This document shows positions 16,533 through 25,431 of a stretch of 64,000 nt of DNA, piece by piece (within the stretch, counting starts at the first letter, position 1; the number at the start of each line of letters is the position of its first letter). The stretch covers positions 1-64,000 of the forward strand of contig CAYMYB010000006.1 in assembly GCA_964394575.1 (NCBI GenBank), written 5' to 3'. The stretch comes from Rhodoluna sp964394575. GTDB taxonomy: Bacteria; Actinomycetota; Actinomycetes; Actinomycetales; Microbacteriaceae. The notes under the pieces were generated by a model. That model searched no databases and had not been told where the DNA came from. It was given only the letters and a program-made list of their open reading frames with translations. A program made the translations under genes and the position numbers.

Positions 16533-19500
16533 GCGCCATTAGAAAACCGGCAGACTATCAGGTTAGAGACTCCATAGTTCGGGACACACAGGACTCCGTC
16601 TTTATAACTGCTGGAGCTGGAGCGGGTAAAACTAGAAGTATTGTCGATAGGATCGTGCAACTAATAATTGACCAGGATGTCAGCAAACGGGTAGAAATGT
16701 CCCAGATAGTGGCAATTACCTTTACAACAAAAGCCGCGGGGGAATTGCGAAACAGACTTCGCGATCGCTTGATGGATGCCGATTTGCGAATAAGGCTTTC
16801 CGAAAACCAAATTCTAGCGGCTGACGTTGCGCTAAATCAGTTGGATGCCGCTCCGGTAGGCACCATTCATGCCTTTTCCATGAGAATTCTGAGGCAGTAT
16901 CCTCTTGAAGCCAAGTTACCTATTGGCTTTACTCTTCTGGACACCTCTGAGGCAAAGAGGTCAAATCGAGCACTCAGTAACAAGATTCTTTCTGACTTAT
17001 ATAAATCTGAGGATAAATCCAACCTTGATGCCATAAAAAGAGCTGGGATTAGAGTTAACAAACTGCGCGAGTTTGTTAATGATCTGCAAGAGAAGCAACC
17101 ACAGTTGCTAGAGGCAATTATTGAAATAGACAACGATGCTTACTTTAGCCAGGCTATAGAAAATTTGGTTGTCCGTGCAAATAATTGGTGGAACGTCAAA
17201 AGAGACGAATTCTTAGCTTTGGACAGGAAAGATAAAGTAACATCCAAAATCGACCAGGCACTAAGTCAAGCCAGAGAAGCCATCTTAGATTCGCCTGCAG
17301 ATTACAAGCAAGCTATCGAATGTTTGGCTGCTCTGCTTTCGTCGCAGGCACGTGACGAATACAAGTACCTATTTAGAGAATTTAAGGACAGTATCAAGGA
17401 AAGCCTTGCGTGGCATAGCAACCCAGAAAGTGCTCTAGTGGAAAACACCATCAGACGATGGACAGTATATGCCCAATCAGAAATCAAGGCATCACGCACG
17501 GATCGAAGATTGAAGGGGGACCTAGATTTCAATGATTTGCTACTGATTACATATGAGTTGCTGCGTGACAATTTGGAGGTCCGGCGAGATCTTCACAACA
17601 AGTTAAAAGTTTATGTTGTTGACGAATTCCAAGACACAGACCCTCTTCAGTGGAAAATAATTCAGTACCTTGTATCAAAACCAGAAAAACCAGATACTGA
17701 GCCGAGTCCAGGTCGTCTAGTGGCGGTTGGCGACCCAAAACAGTCGATCTATAGGTTCCGCGGAGCGGATCTCGCAACTTTTGAAAAAGTTCGAGAGAGA
17801 GCCTCGCGGTCTTGGGGGAAAGATAGTGTCAAACACCTAACAACAAACTTTAGATCACATCCTCACATCCTTAGCTACGTGGATTACCTATATGAATCCA
17901 GAGATTCTGTTTTGGGGACAGACTTTGAGAAAATGATTCCCTACAGCCAAGACACGGGGACTGATCGAGTGTTCATCCTCCAAGGAGACGGTGACGACAA
18001 AGAGAACAAAGAAGTTATCGCCGTTGCCGCCACGATTGAGAGAGCCACAAAAACTCACAGATTACCTAATACCCTTTCATCTCCAGGCTCGCTTTCCTCC
18101 ACTAGGCCAGCCACCTATCGTGACATCGCCCTCTTGATTCCCGCTCGGACCAGTTTGACGGACCAGTTGGAAGTTTTTGAGAAGAACGGTATTCCATACA
18201 CATCAACTGACGCAACCATCGTCTATTCAAGGCCTGCTGTGAGGGGATTAATTTCTGCCATGAAAGTGCTCTCTGGTTCTGTCAACGGAGGGGATTTATG
18301 GTGGGCATTAAAGAGCCCGCTCTTTGGCATTAGTGATCAAGAGATGCTTATTCATAAGAAGACTGCAGCAAAGAGCTGGCCAGTCCCGATTGGCTCCTTC
18401 AGAAAAGAATTAGTTGAAGACAGTAGCAAATCATCAGCCTCAGTAGCTGCGCTGGAAAAGTTGCACCAAATTTGGAAGCAGCACCGCACAGCCCAACCTT
18501 CGGAGATTCTAGAGATTCTAATGGCCCAAACGAGACTACAAGAGGCGTTGGATCAACTAAAAACGGGACGTTTTGAAAACGACTGTTTGCGCATGGTCAT
18601 CCTGCATGCCAAGCTTTGGGAGGCAGGAGGGGGTAACGGTGTAGTGGATTATGTTGATTGGCTAAAGCAAATGGAGGATGAAGATACGAGAGAGAATCTT
18701 CCGAGCACGGACAACCAAGGGTTCGACGCTGTCACGATTTCTACCATCCACTCAGCAAAGGGGTTAGAGTACCCGATTGTAATCATCGGCGGCATGTGGA
18801 ATGTTGTGAAAGAATCCCTACCCTTATTGAGTATCTCAAGCGGGGGTCGACTCGAGTTCAATCTCGGTAAATTTGCTAGATCTATTGGCTTTATAGAGGA
18901 GTGTGTCGCGCTAGAAACGAAACTAAGTCTAGAAGAAAGACATCGTCTTCTCTATGTTGGAGCAACTCGCGCCGAGCACTACCTTTACGTTTCAAATCAT
19001 CACAGAGGCGATGTGCAAACAAGTACATCTGGTGAGGTAACACAAAAACGTAAATGTTGGGCCGTGTTTAACTTTGAAATTATAGAAAAAGCAATAAAGG
19101 AAAAATTAGTAACTCCCATAAAACCTGAGTTAACAGAAAAACCAAGTGCGTGGAGAATTACCCCGAAGATTAGCTTGGAAGGTGATTCAAGAATTCTTGA
19201 AATAGAAGAGGCAAAAGCTATTTCTCGTTCGATTTCCTACATTCGTCCTAGTGACGCAGGAAGAAGGCGAAGTGAGGAGGAGGTTACTACCCCCGCGTCC
19301 GCTTACGGAAATGCACTTCATAGTGTGATGTTCAAACTGGCTCGTCGGAAATTCGATAAAACTTGGAAAAATCTTTCTTATGAGTTAAAACTCAGTGCCT
19401 CAGAACACGGAGTCTTGGATAGAGTCCTAGACCTTGAGCGTGATGTAGCTGCCCTACTCGAGACTCCATTAATTGAGAGAGCAAGAACTGCGTCAGTTCT

Positions 19501-19765
19501 AAAGCCTGAAATTGCGTTGATGGCCAGACGGGGAAATAATCTTGTTCGCGGTAGCGCTGACCTTGTCTTCGGAGATACCGTTGACAGTCATTTAGTTCTG
19601 ATTGACTACAAAACTAACCAAGAGTTGACCAAAGAAAAAATTGAGCACTACCGAGAGCAACTAGCAGAGTATGCAGAGGTTCTGGAAAAAAGTTTAGGGA
19701 AGCCAGTAGTAGAGAAGTACTTAATACACGTCCATCAAGGCGTTGTATCAGAGATATCACTGTAA
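16529..19765 (+). CDS. AddA-like UvrD-family helicase with C-terminal nuclease
   Basis: The 1078-residue protein has a full superfamily 1A helicase: Walker A AGAGAGKT (28-35), Walker B VVDEFQDTD (about 361-369), DPKQSIYRFRGAD, NFRSHP, STIHSAKGLEYP and LLYVGATRAEHYL. At the C-terminus a second nuclease core is visible as GSADLVF and LVLIDYKTN (about 1008-1030), followed by YREQLAEY. With the AddB-like partner this predicts a two-nuclease, one-motor enzyme that unwinds and trims DNA ends, as in AddAB. The start overlaps the partner stop (ATGA), typical of obligate complexes. Its 3' end overlaps the convergent gene by 31 bases. Confidence 0.9.
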   Translation: MSAIRKPADYQVRDSIVRDTQDSVFITAGAGAGKTRSIVDRIVQLIIDQDVSKRVEMSQIVAITFTTKAAGELRNRLRDRLMDADLRIRLSENQILAADVALNQLDAAPVGTIHAFSMRILRQYPLEAKLPIGFTLLDTSEAKRSNRALSNKILSDLYKSEDKSNLDAIKRAGIRVNKLREFVNDLQEKQPQLLEAIIEIDNDAYFSQAIENLVVRANNWWNVKRDEFLALDRKDKVTSKIDQALSQAREAILDSPADYKQAIECLAALLSSQARDEYKYLFREFKDSIKESLAWHSNPESALVENTIRRWTVYAQSEIKASRTDRRLKGDLDFNDLLLITYELLRDNLEVRRDLHNKLKVYVVDEFQDTDPLQWKIIQYLVSKPEKPDTEPSPGRLVAVGDPKQSIYRFRGADLATFEKVRERASRSWGKDSVKHLTTNFRSHPHILSYVDYLYESRDSVLGTDFEKMIPYSQDTGTDRVFILQGDGDDKENKEVIAVAATIERATKTHRLPNTLSSPGSLSSTRPATYRDIALLIPARTSLTDQLEVFEKNGIPYTSTDATIVYSRPAVRGLISAMKVLSGSVNGGDLWWALKSPLFGISDQEMLIHKKTAAKSWPVPIGSFRKELVEDSSKSSASVAALEKLHQIWKQHRTAQPSEILEILMAQTRLQEALDQLKTGRFENDCLRMVILHAKLWEAGGGNGVVDYVDWLKQMEDEDTRENLPSTDNQGFDAVTISTIHSAKGLEYPIVIIGGMWNVVKESLPLLSISSGGRLEFNLGKFARSIGFIEECVALETKLSLEERHRLLYVGATRAEHYLYVSNHHRGDVQTSTSGEVTQKRKCWAVFNFEIIEKAIKEKLVTPIKPELTEKPSAWRITPKISLEGDSRILEIEEAKAISRSISYIRPSDAGRRRSEEEVTTPASAYGNALHSVMFKLARRKFDKTWKNLSYELKLSASEHGVLDRVLDLERDVAALLETPLIERARTASVLKPEIALMARRGNNLVRGSADLVFGDTVDSHLVLIDYKTNQELTKEKIEHYREQLAEYAEVLEKSLGKPVVEKYLIHVHQGVVSEISL

Positions 19766-20976
19766 GTGGGTAACAGTATTGCCTTGGCCCATTTTGGCAC
19801 ATCGTCTATAGCACTTTCATCAGTAAGTAAAATAATCACCCGATGCACACCTTTCGGCTTCGTGTCCGGCCAAGGCGTGTATCCATCGGTTACAACGACG
19901 ATTATTTTGGGTTTCTTGGATTCTTCCATAGCCCTAAAGAAGCCATTGCGTAGATCGGTGCTTTGGTCGCCTGGAAGCTCGAGGTGCATCACCTTAGACG
20001 CTCGCTTAACCTGCTGGGGCTCATACGCTTTGCCAGAGCAAGGGATAACAGTCACCTTTTGACCGGCACCAACAGCTCTCACGATACCAATAACCTCTGA
20101 GAGTCCCGCTCTAAGCCAATCTCTGTCCATCGAGGGGCTGGTGTCAAGAATGACAGTAATCTTTGGGGGCAGCGGCTGGCGCATGGCAGGGAACCTTGGG
20201 CTAAATGACTTGCTCCTGAAAGATCCTTCGCGCCTGCCAAGACGCATCATTGAGTAGTCCTTGCGGCCAATAGTGGTGCCAATGCTTGGTCTCATCAAAC
20301 TTGCGAGTTCACGTTTCCATGAAACTTTTGGTTTTTCAAGCTCTTCAACAAATCTCCGAAGTTCCTCTGGTGCTTCGGCTCCGAAAGAAACGCCTTCCTT
20401 TATTGCGGTTTGTACTTGCGATTTAGCGATAGTTTTACCAACGTCGCTTATCGCTGGAGCATTGCTATCGTCAGCTGTGAGTTCGTAATTCCTTGGGCCT
20501 CCTCCGACAGCGCTCCCACAATCATGACTGTTATTTGGATCCGAGGTCCAGCCCCCTTTCAGAAGGCGGAAGTAATTCTGCTCAGTATTTAGCGCTGGAT
20601 CTAATAAGTCGGCGTAACTATCGAAGGTGACTGGTGGCGAAAGTTTTGGAAACACAAATCCAGAATCTAAGAGCAGTTGATTTATAGCGCAATCGCCACT
20701 GATGTTCCACGCCTCAGCATTCTTTGTTGTCGCGGTCAAACGCGAAAATCTTTGATGATGCTCAAACATGCAATGCAAGCACTCATGAACTAGGACCGTT
20801 GCTAACTCGTTGACCTGGAGCCCTGAGACAAAATCGCGATTCCAGTACAACCTCCACCCTTGATCGACTCCCATAGTTGAGGGATTGTTGCCTTCCACTT
20901 CAACAAATTTTAGATTGAATAAAATTGCCGCTAGGTAAGGCCACTTTTGTTGCGCGAGTATTCTCGCTGCCTGCAT
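19735..20976 (-). CDS. VWA-like protein with N-terminal metallopeptidase-like domain (DUF2201 type)
   Basis: The 413-residue protein combines an N-terminal zincin-like domain carrying HECLH (64-68) with a C-terminal VWA-like domain whose metal site begins DTSPS (about 278-282) and continues with DQSTDLRNG and VVTDG. This matches the DUF2201 architecture, which commonly occurs with a MoxR-type ATPase, as it does here. ATG 20976 has GAGG 5 bases upstream and is preferred to GTG 21000. The pair is expected to remodel or activate a partner protein in an ATP-dependent way; the target is unknown. Confidence 0.85.
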   Translation of the reverse strand: MQAARILAQQKWPYLAAILFNLKFVEVEGNNPSTMGVDQGWRLYWNRDFVSGLQVNELATVLVHECLHCMFEHHQRFSRLTATTKNAEAWNISGDCAINQLLLDSGFVFPKLSPPVTFDSYADLLDPALNTEQNYFRLLKGGWTSDPNNSHDCGSAVGGGPRNYELTADDSNAPAISDVGKTIAKSQVQTAIKEGVSFGAEAPEELRRFVEELEKPKVSWKRELASLMRPSIGTTIGRKDYSMMRLGRREGSFRSKSFSPRFPAMRQPLPPKITVILDTSPSMDRDWLRAGLSEVIGIVRAVGAGQKVTVIPCSGKAYEPQQVKRASKVMHLELPGDQSTDLRNGFFRAMEESKKPKIIVVVTDGYTPWPDTKPKGVHRVIILLTDESAIDDVPKWAKAILLPTYSDISDTTP

Positions 20977-21004
20977 TTTAACCTCGTTATTGGGAACCAC
21001 GGAG

Positions 21005-22147
21005 TTATCTCAGGTAATCAATAAATGGGGCAAGTTGCTTGATGATTGCTCTATCAACTTTTCCACCTTGAGGTTCTAAATTGATCCAGTTCTGGTAAAG
21101 AGACGTCGCCATGTCTTGATGCTGTTCTTGGAAGAGCCTTTTTATGAATTCGCCCACCTTACTCCAACGATCCTCACTGAAATTTGACTTAAGCGCACGG
21201 ATAAGAGAACCATTGATTAGCCAGAGTTGATCGGGGCGAGCTTCAAAAGATATAGTTGGATCACTAATAATGGATTCTGGGTCTGGTAAATCTTGATTTT
21301 CTCTATATGCAAGATACTGGGAAGCTGCCGGTTCACCTATACAACCCTTAACTAGCAGGTACCGAATCTCCTCACTAAGACCAAGCCCTGTTACGGTTCC
21401 TGATACTTTGGAGACTGATTCCCAAGATCGGGGTGTGGGGAAAGCCCTTCCTTGATCTGTGTCGGAATGAGGCATATCAGTTACTAAATCACTCTGAGCG
21501 GTTAGAAAAGCTGCAATTAACTCTCTTTCTCTCAAGATTGAAACGTTAACAGCCTCTTCATCGAATTCTGGTAAATCGTACTCTGGCCAACCTGAGGTAA
21601 GCCCTGTTGCTACAACGGATGCAGGCAAGTTCCAGTCGAGGTGGCAGAATCTGTTTGCAAGTGGTGGCGCTAGGTCCCATCCATCGGCTGCAATTTCAGG
21701 TGGGTTAGCTGCCGCAACAATTCGAGTCTGCTCCCCTAGGTCAAAATCTCCAGCTACTTTTTCTAGACACACACGAAGCAATGCTGCTTGAACGCTTGGA
21801 GGAGCAGTGTTGACCTCGTCAGCGAACAGCATTCCTCCTTCTGGGTGTTCAGCGAGACGCTTTGCCCATTCGGGAGGCATGAACCTCATTTCACCATCTA
21901 CTAGTGCGGGGAGCCCAATAAAATCCTGGGGCTCGCGGATGCTTGCCAAAATGATCTCTATGTGGCGACCGGATTTTTCGGCAAAACGTTTAATCACAGA
22001 AGTTTTACCTTGGCCGGGGGCCCCCCATAGAATTACTGGAACGTTTGCAGCCAAAGCTACGCCGACCGCAAGATAAGCGCTTTTATACCTCTCGTTGTGC
22101 CATCCACTTGGAAGTTGTGGAATAGACGGTGGGCTTGGCATTGTCAT
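21005..22147 (-). CDS. MoxR-type AAA+ ATPase
   Basis: The 380-residue ATPase has Walker A GAPGQGKT (42-49), Walker B MLFADEV (106-112, with Asp110-Glu111), a sensor-1 asparagine in VAAANPPE and an arginine finger in PPLANRF. These are features of the MoxR/dynein-related AAA_5 clade. It is followed by the VWA/metallopeptidase gene with about 28 bases between, forming the usual MoxR-VWA chaperone pair. The upstream spacing to the HIRAN gene suggests one operon. Substrate specificity would come from the VWA partner. Confidence 0.9.
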   Translation of the reverse strand: MTMPSPPSIPQLPSGWHNERYKSAYLAVGVALAANVPVILWGAPGQGKTSVIKRFAEKSGRHIEIILASIREPQDFIGLPALVDGEMRFMPPEWAKRLAEHPEGGMLFADEVNTAPPSVQAALLRVCLEKVAGDFDLGEQTRIVAAANPPEIAADGWDLAPPLANRFCHLDWNLPASVVATGLTSGWPEYDLPEFDEEAVNVSILRERELIAAFLTAQSDLVTDMPHSDTDQGRAFPTPRSWESVSKVSGTVTGLGLSEEIRYLLVKGCIGEPAASQYLAYRENQDLPDPESIISDPTISFEARPDQLWLINGSLIRALKSNFSEDRWSKVGEFIKRLFQEQHQDMATSLYQNWINLEPQGGKVDRAIIKQLAPFIDYLR

Positions 22148-22177
22148 TTCTGCTCTCTTTTCTGTCTTACAACAAAA

Positions 22178-23056
22178 TTATTCAACACTCAGTGGAAAAG
22201 CCACGAGTAGCCGAATCGAATTTCTCTTTTGGCCGTTTCTATAATCAAACCAAAGTTCAGCTTTGGCACGCGCTAAACCACCGGCCTCCAAAATTACCTC
22301 CCTGAAAGCTGGCGCATACTCACGCGGTACGTAGCCTAATTTAAGGTCTTGATAAGTTACCATTACTGCATTTCTATCCTCTGGATTAGTGGGTTCTGGA
22401 GCAAGGAAAACCTCCGTTCTTACCATTTCACCGAATGGGCGGCCTAAGCGAAAATAACATTCTTTCCAGTTTCCGTATTGTTTGGTCATCCCCTTAGCCC
22501 GCAACTGAGAGTTTTCATTTGGCAAGATTAATGGCGCATCGATGTCTCCCCGGAGATGCCCAAGACTCAACTTAGTAATCAAGTTCAAAATTTCTTGATC
22601 ACTATCCTCCCTACTAATTCCTGTTCTAGTAGAGGGAGAGCTAATAGATGTGGACGGTTTTTGAGTGCGTGGGGCGACTACGTTCTTCAAAGGCTGTTTT
22701 TCACGCCTAACTGGTGGTTTAGGACTTCTTTTTTTTGCAGCCTCAATATCTTCTTTTCGTCTCTGGTCTTGGACCTTCTTTGCCTCGCGATAGGTCAAAA
22801 CAAATCCGTAAGGTATCAAGACAACAAGGCAAAGCCAAATAAGCGCATAAAGTAGTGACACAGAGTAACTCTCGGAATCTGAGGTGTAATTTCTTGTAGC
22901 GAAAACAAAATAAAACAGCAGGCAGCCACCAAGAAAACTCCATAACACAAAAAAAAGTCTGACTCTAATTTCGGTTGCGCGTCGGAACGCCAAGGTGAAG
23001 ATAAATAAATTGGCTACCCCGCACACCGAGAAAATTACAATTGCCGCGGGATTCAT
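22178..23056 (-). CDS. Membrane-anchored HIRAN-domain protein
   Basis: The 292-residue protein has three predicted membrane helices in its first 110 residues, a basic proline-rich linker, and a C-terminal HIRAN domain (about 178-285) recognisable by EPTNPEDRNAVMV, LGYVPRE and the later basic strand. HIRAN domains bind damaged or 3'-end single-stranded DNA and are usually fused to SNF2 or other nucleic-acid enzymes. A membrane-bound stand-alone version is unusual. I chose ATG 23056, 7 bases after the helicase stop; an ATG at 23101 would overlap that gene and lacks a ribosome-binding site. Adjacent genes suggest a role in DNA sensing at the membrane. Confidence 0.75.
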   Translation of the reverse strand: MNPAAIVIFSVCGVANLFIFTLAFRRATEIRVRLFFVLWSFLGGCLLFYFVFATRNYTSDSESYSVSLLYALIWLCLVVLIPYGFVLTYREAKKVQDQRRKEDIEAAKKRSPKPPVRREKQPLKNVVAPRTQKPSTSISSPSTRTGISREDSDQEILNLITKLSLGHLRGDIDAPLILPNENSQLRAKGMTKQYGNWKECYFRLGRPFGEMVRTEVFLAPEPTNPEDRNAVMVTYQDLKLGYVPREYAPAFREVILEAGGLARAKAELWFDYRNGQKRNSIRLLVAFPLSVE

Positions 23057-23063
23057 AAATGAT

Positions 23064-24863
23064 TTAGTCCTTTCTAGCAGCTCGAGAGTGAAACAATCCA
23101 TCTTGGATTAGCAGTACCACATGAAACCGGGCTCTTGACATACCTATGTACAGGAGATCTTCCATTTGCATTTTCAATTTCTCTTCACAGAACTTTTTCG
23201 ACTCATTACTTATGTCTGTAATGATCACAACATCGCTTTCAAGACCTTTGAATTTCATTATCGAGCGCCAACGAATTTTACCGTTCGGATTTGAGGAGTG
23301 TTTTGTTATCTTTTTCAATTCCTTTACGGCTTTTGAATGAGTGTCTCCGGAGGCAAAAGCTCTCACCAAAGCAGAGTTTTTTTCACCGAATGGACTCAGA
23401 ACTCGTATAGAGCTAGGTTCATAGTCCGAAAGTAGCCGATTTACCGTCTCCGCCAATCTCTTAAGCTCTGAATCCTTGGTTTTCTCTGGGTCTTTGGCTG
23501 CTGATATAGGGATGACCTCTAGGATTCCCTCGTTGTTTTCACTAAGCAGGTTTCTTCTGAATGGGTTTGGACGCCCCAAGAAGCTAAAAATTGCATTAAC
23601 CAGATCCGGTGCTTGCCGTACGTTTGTTTTCAGAGTCACATGGAATAGCTCATCAAAGAAGTACTTTGCTACCTCGTAAGATGAGCCGATATTCATCCCA
23701 CCGTTTATCTTTTGGTTATCGTCGCCTGCTAGCACTAATTTTGGTTTCCGCTTCTTGGAAGACATGATAATTTCCTGGACAAATTTCAGGAACATAGTTC
23801 TACTAGAGAAATCCTGGAATTCATCGATTATGACTGCATCATATCTAAGCAGAGGTTTGCTTTGATCTTTTAGCGCATTTAGGGCCCGTCTTGGCAGCTC
23901 GACGTCAAACCACTCATCTGAGGCTGTATTGGGATTAGTTGGCTTGTCAATAATCTCTAGAAGCAATCTATTTATTGAATAAACATCCACATTTTCAAAA
24001 TATTTGAGTTCCTGCGCAGTCTCTTCTTCCAACATCAAATTGTAGGTCAGGAATAGTGTTCGTCGTCCCTCTTCGGAGAAGTTCTTAGCCGCATTTCGGA
24101 GCAGGAAACTCTTTCCCGAACCTGCCGGCCCATCAAAATAAATGTTCTGGTTATCTTCAACCAAATCAAACAACAATTCTTGCTCGAGTTGCGACTGTTG
24201 AAGTGACCTAGCACGAATCTTAGCTTTCATCGCTATGCTCTGGCCTGCTTCTAGGCCGCCAATGATTACGGATGTTAGATGCCGTGCCATTTCTAAGGTG
24301 AGTGGATTTTTCCCTTCTTTGAAGTCCTTTTTTGTTTTATTGGTTTTTATAGTTTGATCGAGGCAATCCTCTATTGTGGCTATAACTTCATTTAGGTTTT
24401 TGTCGAACGCAAGCTCATATGGATAAAAGGCCATACCAGAAGTTTTATCGTGTATGAATTTAATCCTGTCCATTTTAGGGAACCAAGTGAGCCGTGCGAT
24501 TGGGATGTGAGCTTGGTCTAGATTAAGCGCGTTAAGTAAGTTCCTGAGATTACTCGCACCTCTCTCTAGCTGATCAAACGGGTCTTTGTGTTTGACGCTC
24601 TCCTTTACACCAGTCATGGTCCACACATTATTTTCAAATACAGCTGTTTTAGCCCCTTTCGCCTCAATAAGGACAATGCCTTTATCAGGGACCAAAACAA
24701 CAAAGTCAGTCTCAGCCGCTACTCCAGATGTCACTTTTCGTTGCTTTAGCGAATGGATGACAATCCAGTTAGGCCTACTCTTGATGTTCCTGAAGGCATC
24801 GAAGATTACCTCTTCGGAGTAGTTGGGCTTGCCCTCCCGTGTTTTCGGGATCATCGTAACCAT
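23064..24863 (-). CDS. NERD-nuclease and UvrD-like helicase fusion
   Basis: The 599-residue protein begins with a NERD nuclease-related domain, whose ETDFVVL...VLIEAKG segment (about 50-70) supplies the D and ExK residues. A superfamily 1 helicase follows with Walker A GPAGSGKS (about 245), VIIDEFQD, LAGDDNQ, and a late LLYIGMSRAR box. NERD-helicases are common in defence islands and plasmids. It begins the minus-strand run that continues into the HIRAN, MoxR and VWA genes. The helicase and NERD calls are strong; a role in phage or plasmid restriction is inference. Confidence 0.9.
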   Translation of the reverse strand: MVTMIPKTREGKPNYSEEVIFDAFRNIKSRPNWIVIHSLKQRKVTSGVAAETDFVVLVPDKGIVLIEAKGAKTAVFENNVWTMTGVKESVKHKDPFDQLERGASNLRNLLNALNLDQAHIPIARLTWFPKMDRIKFIHDKTSGMAFYPYELAFDKNLNEVIATIEDCLDQTIKTNKTKKDFKEGKNPLTLEMARHLTSVIIGGLEAGQSIAMKAKIRARSLQQSQLEQELLFDLVEDNQNIYFDGPAGSGKSFLLRNAAKNFSEEGRRTLFLTYNLMLEEETAQELKYFENVDVYSINRLLLEIIDKPTNPNTASDEWFDVELPRRALNALKDQSKPLLRYDAVIIDEFQDFSSRTMFLKFVQEIIMSSKKRKPKLVLAGDDNQKINGGMNIGSSYEVAKYFFDELFHVTLKTNVRQAPDLVNAIFSFLGRPNPFRRNLLSENNEGILEVIPISAAKDPEKTKDSELKRLAETVNRLLSDYEPSSIRVLSPFGEKNSALVRAFASGDTHSKAVKELKKITKHSSNPNGKIRWRSIMKFKGLESDVVIITDISNESKKFCEEKLKMQMEDLLYIGMSRARFHVVLLIQDGLFHSRAARKD

Positions 24864-25001
24864 ATAAGAAACCTGACCTTTTTATTGAACTCGCTACAAG
24901 CCTAGTTTTTAAGGCGGCTTCTTCCATGCGGGACAGATAATTGTTATAAAGAATCGACAGAGATAGTGAGCGTTCCCGTTTAGTGACTTTTGTAATGTCT
25001 T

Positions 25002-25352
25002 CTAATCTTGGGCAATGCCTTCGCCACTTTTATACGCAAAATCAAAGTACTTCAGGATGTTATCTAAGTTAAGTTGACCTTTGTCATACTCGTAGACTGC
25101 TTCGTGTTCGTCTTCGTAGTCGTCTGGGACATTTTGTGGAACCTCTTCCATGTTCTTATCCCAGTTCAATTTGTAGCAGTCATATCCTTTAGTGAGTTTG
25201 TCAACCTGAGCTTGGCTTTCTGGAACTTCCCAGTCGCCGTTGACTCTATAAGTTATGCCGACAGCGGTCTCACAGAAAAGAGACTTGACCTCTCCAGTTC
25301 GTGGGTCCGCGTAGGCATATATTTCTAGCCCGAAAACGGATGCAAATGACAT
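25002..25352 (-). CDS. Uncharacterised acidic protein
   Basis: The 116-residue product starts at ATG 25352 with AGAGAGG 6 bases upstream; a longer reading from 25439 has no support. It has an alpha/beta first half (LEIYAYADPRTGEVK) and a very acidic, tyrosine-rich tail. It lies downstream of purL on the same strand with a 79-base gap. No family is recognised, and whether it belongs with the purine operon is unclear. Confidence 0.55.
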   Translation of the reverse strand: MSFASVFGLEIYAYADPRTGEVKSLFCETAVGITYRVNGDWEVPESQAQVDKLTKGYDCYKLNWDKNMEEVPQNVPDDYEDEHEAVYEYDKGQLNLDNILKYFDFAYKSGEGIAQD

Positions 25353-25431
25353 AATTACCTCTCTTGCTAATCTCGGTAGCAAAGCTCGCGTAAGTAGATA
25401 GCTCAGGCTAACTTTACCTGTATAGAAAAAA

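Noticed and set aside
1..25000. Prophage or integrative element boundaries
   Set aside because: No integrase, transposase, tail or capsid gene, and no att-like repeat beside a tRNA was found; the accessory nature rests on gene content only.
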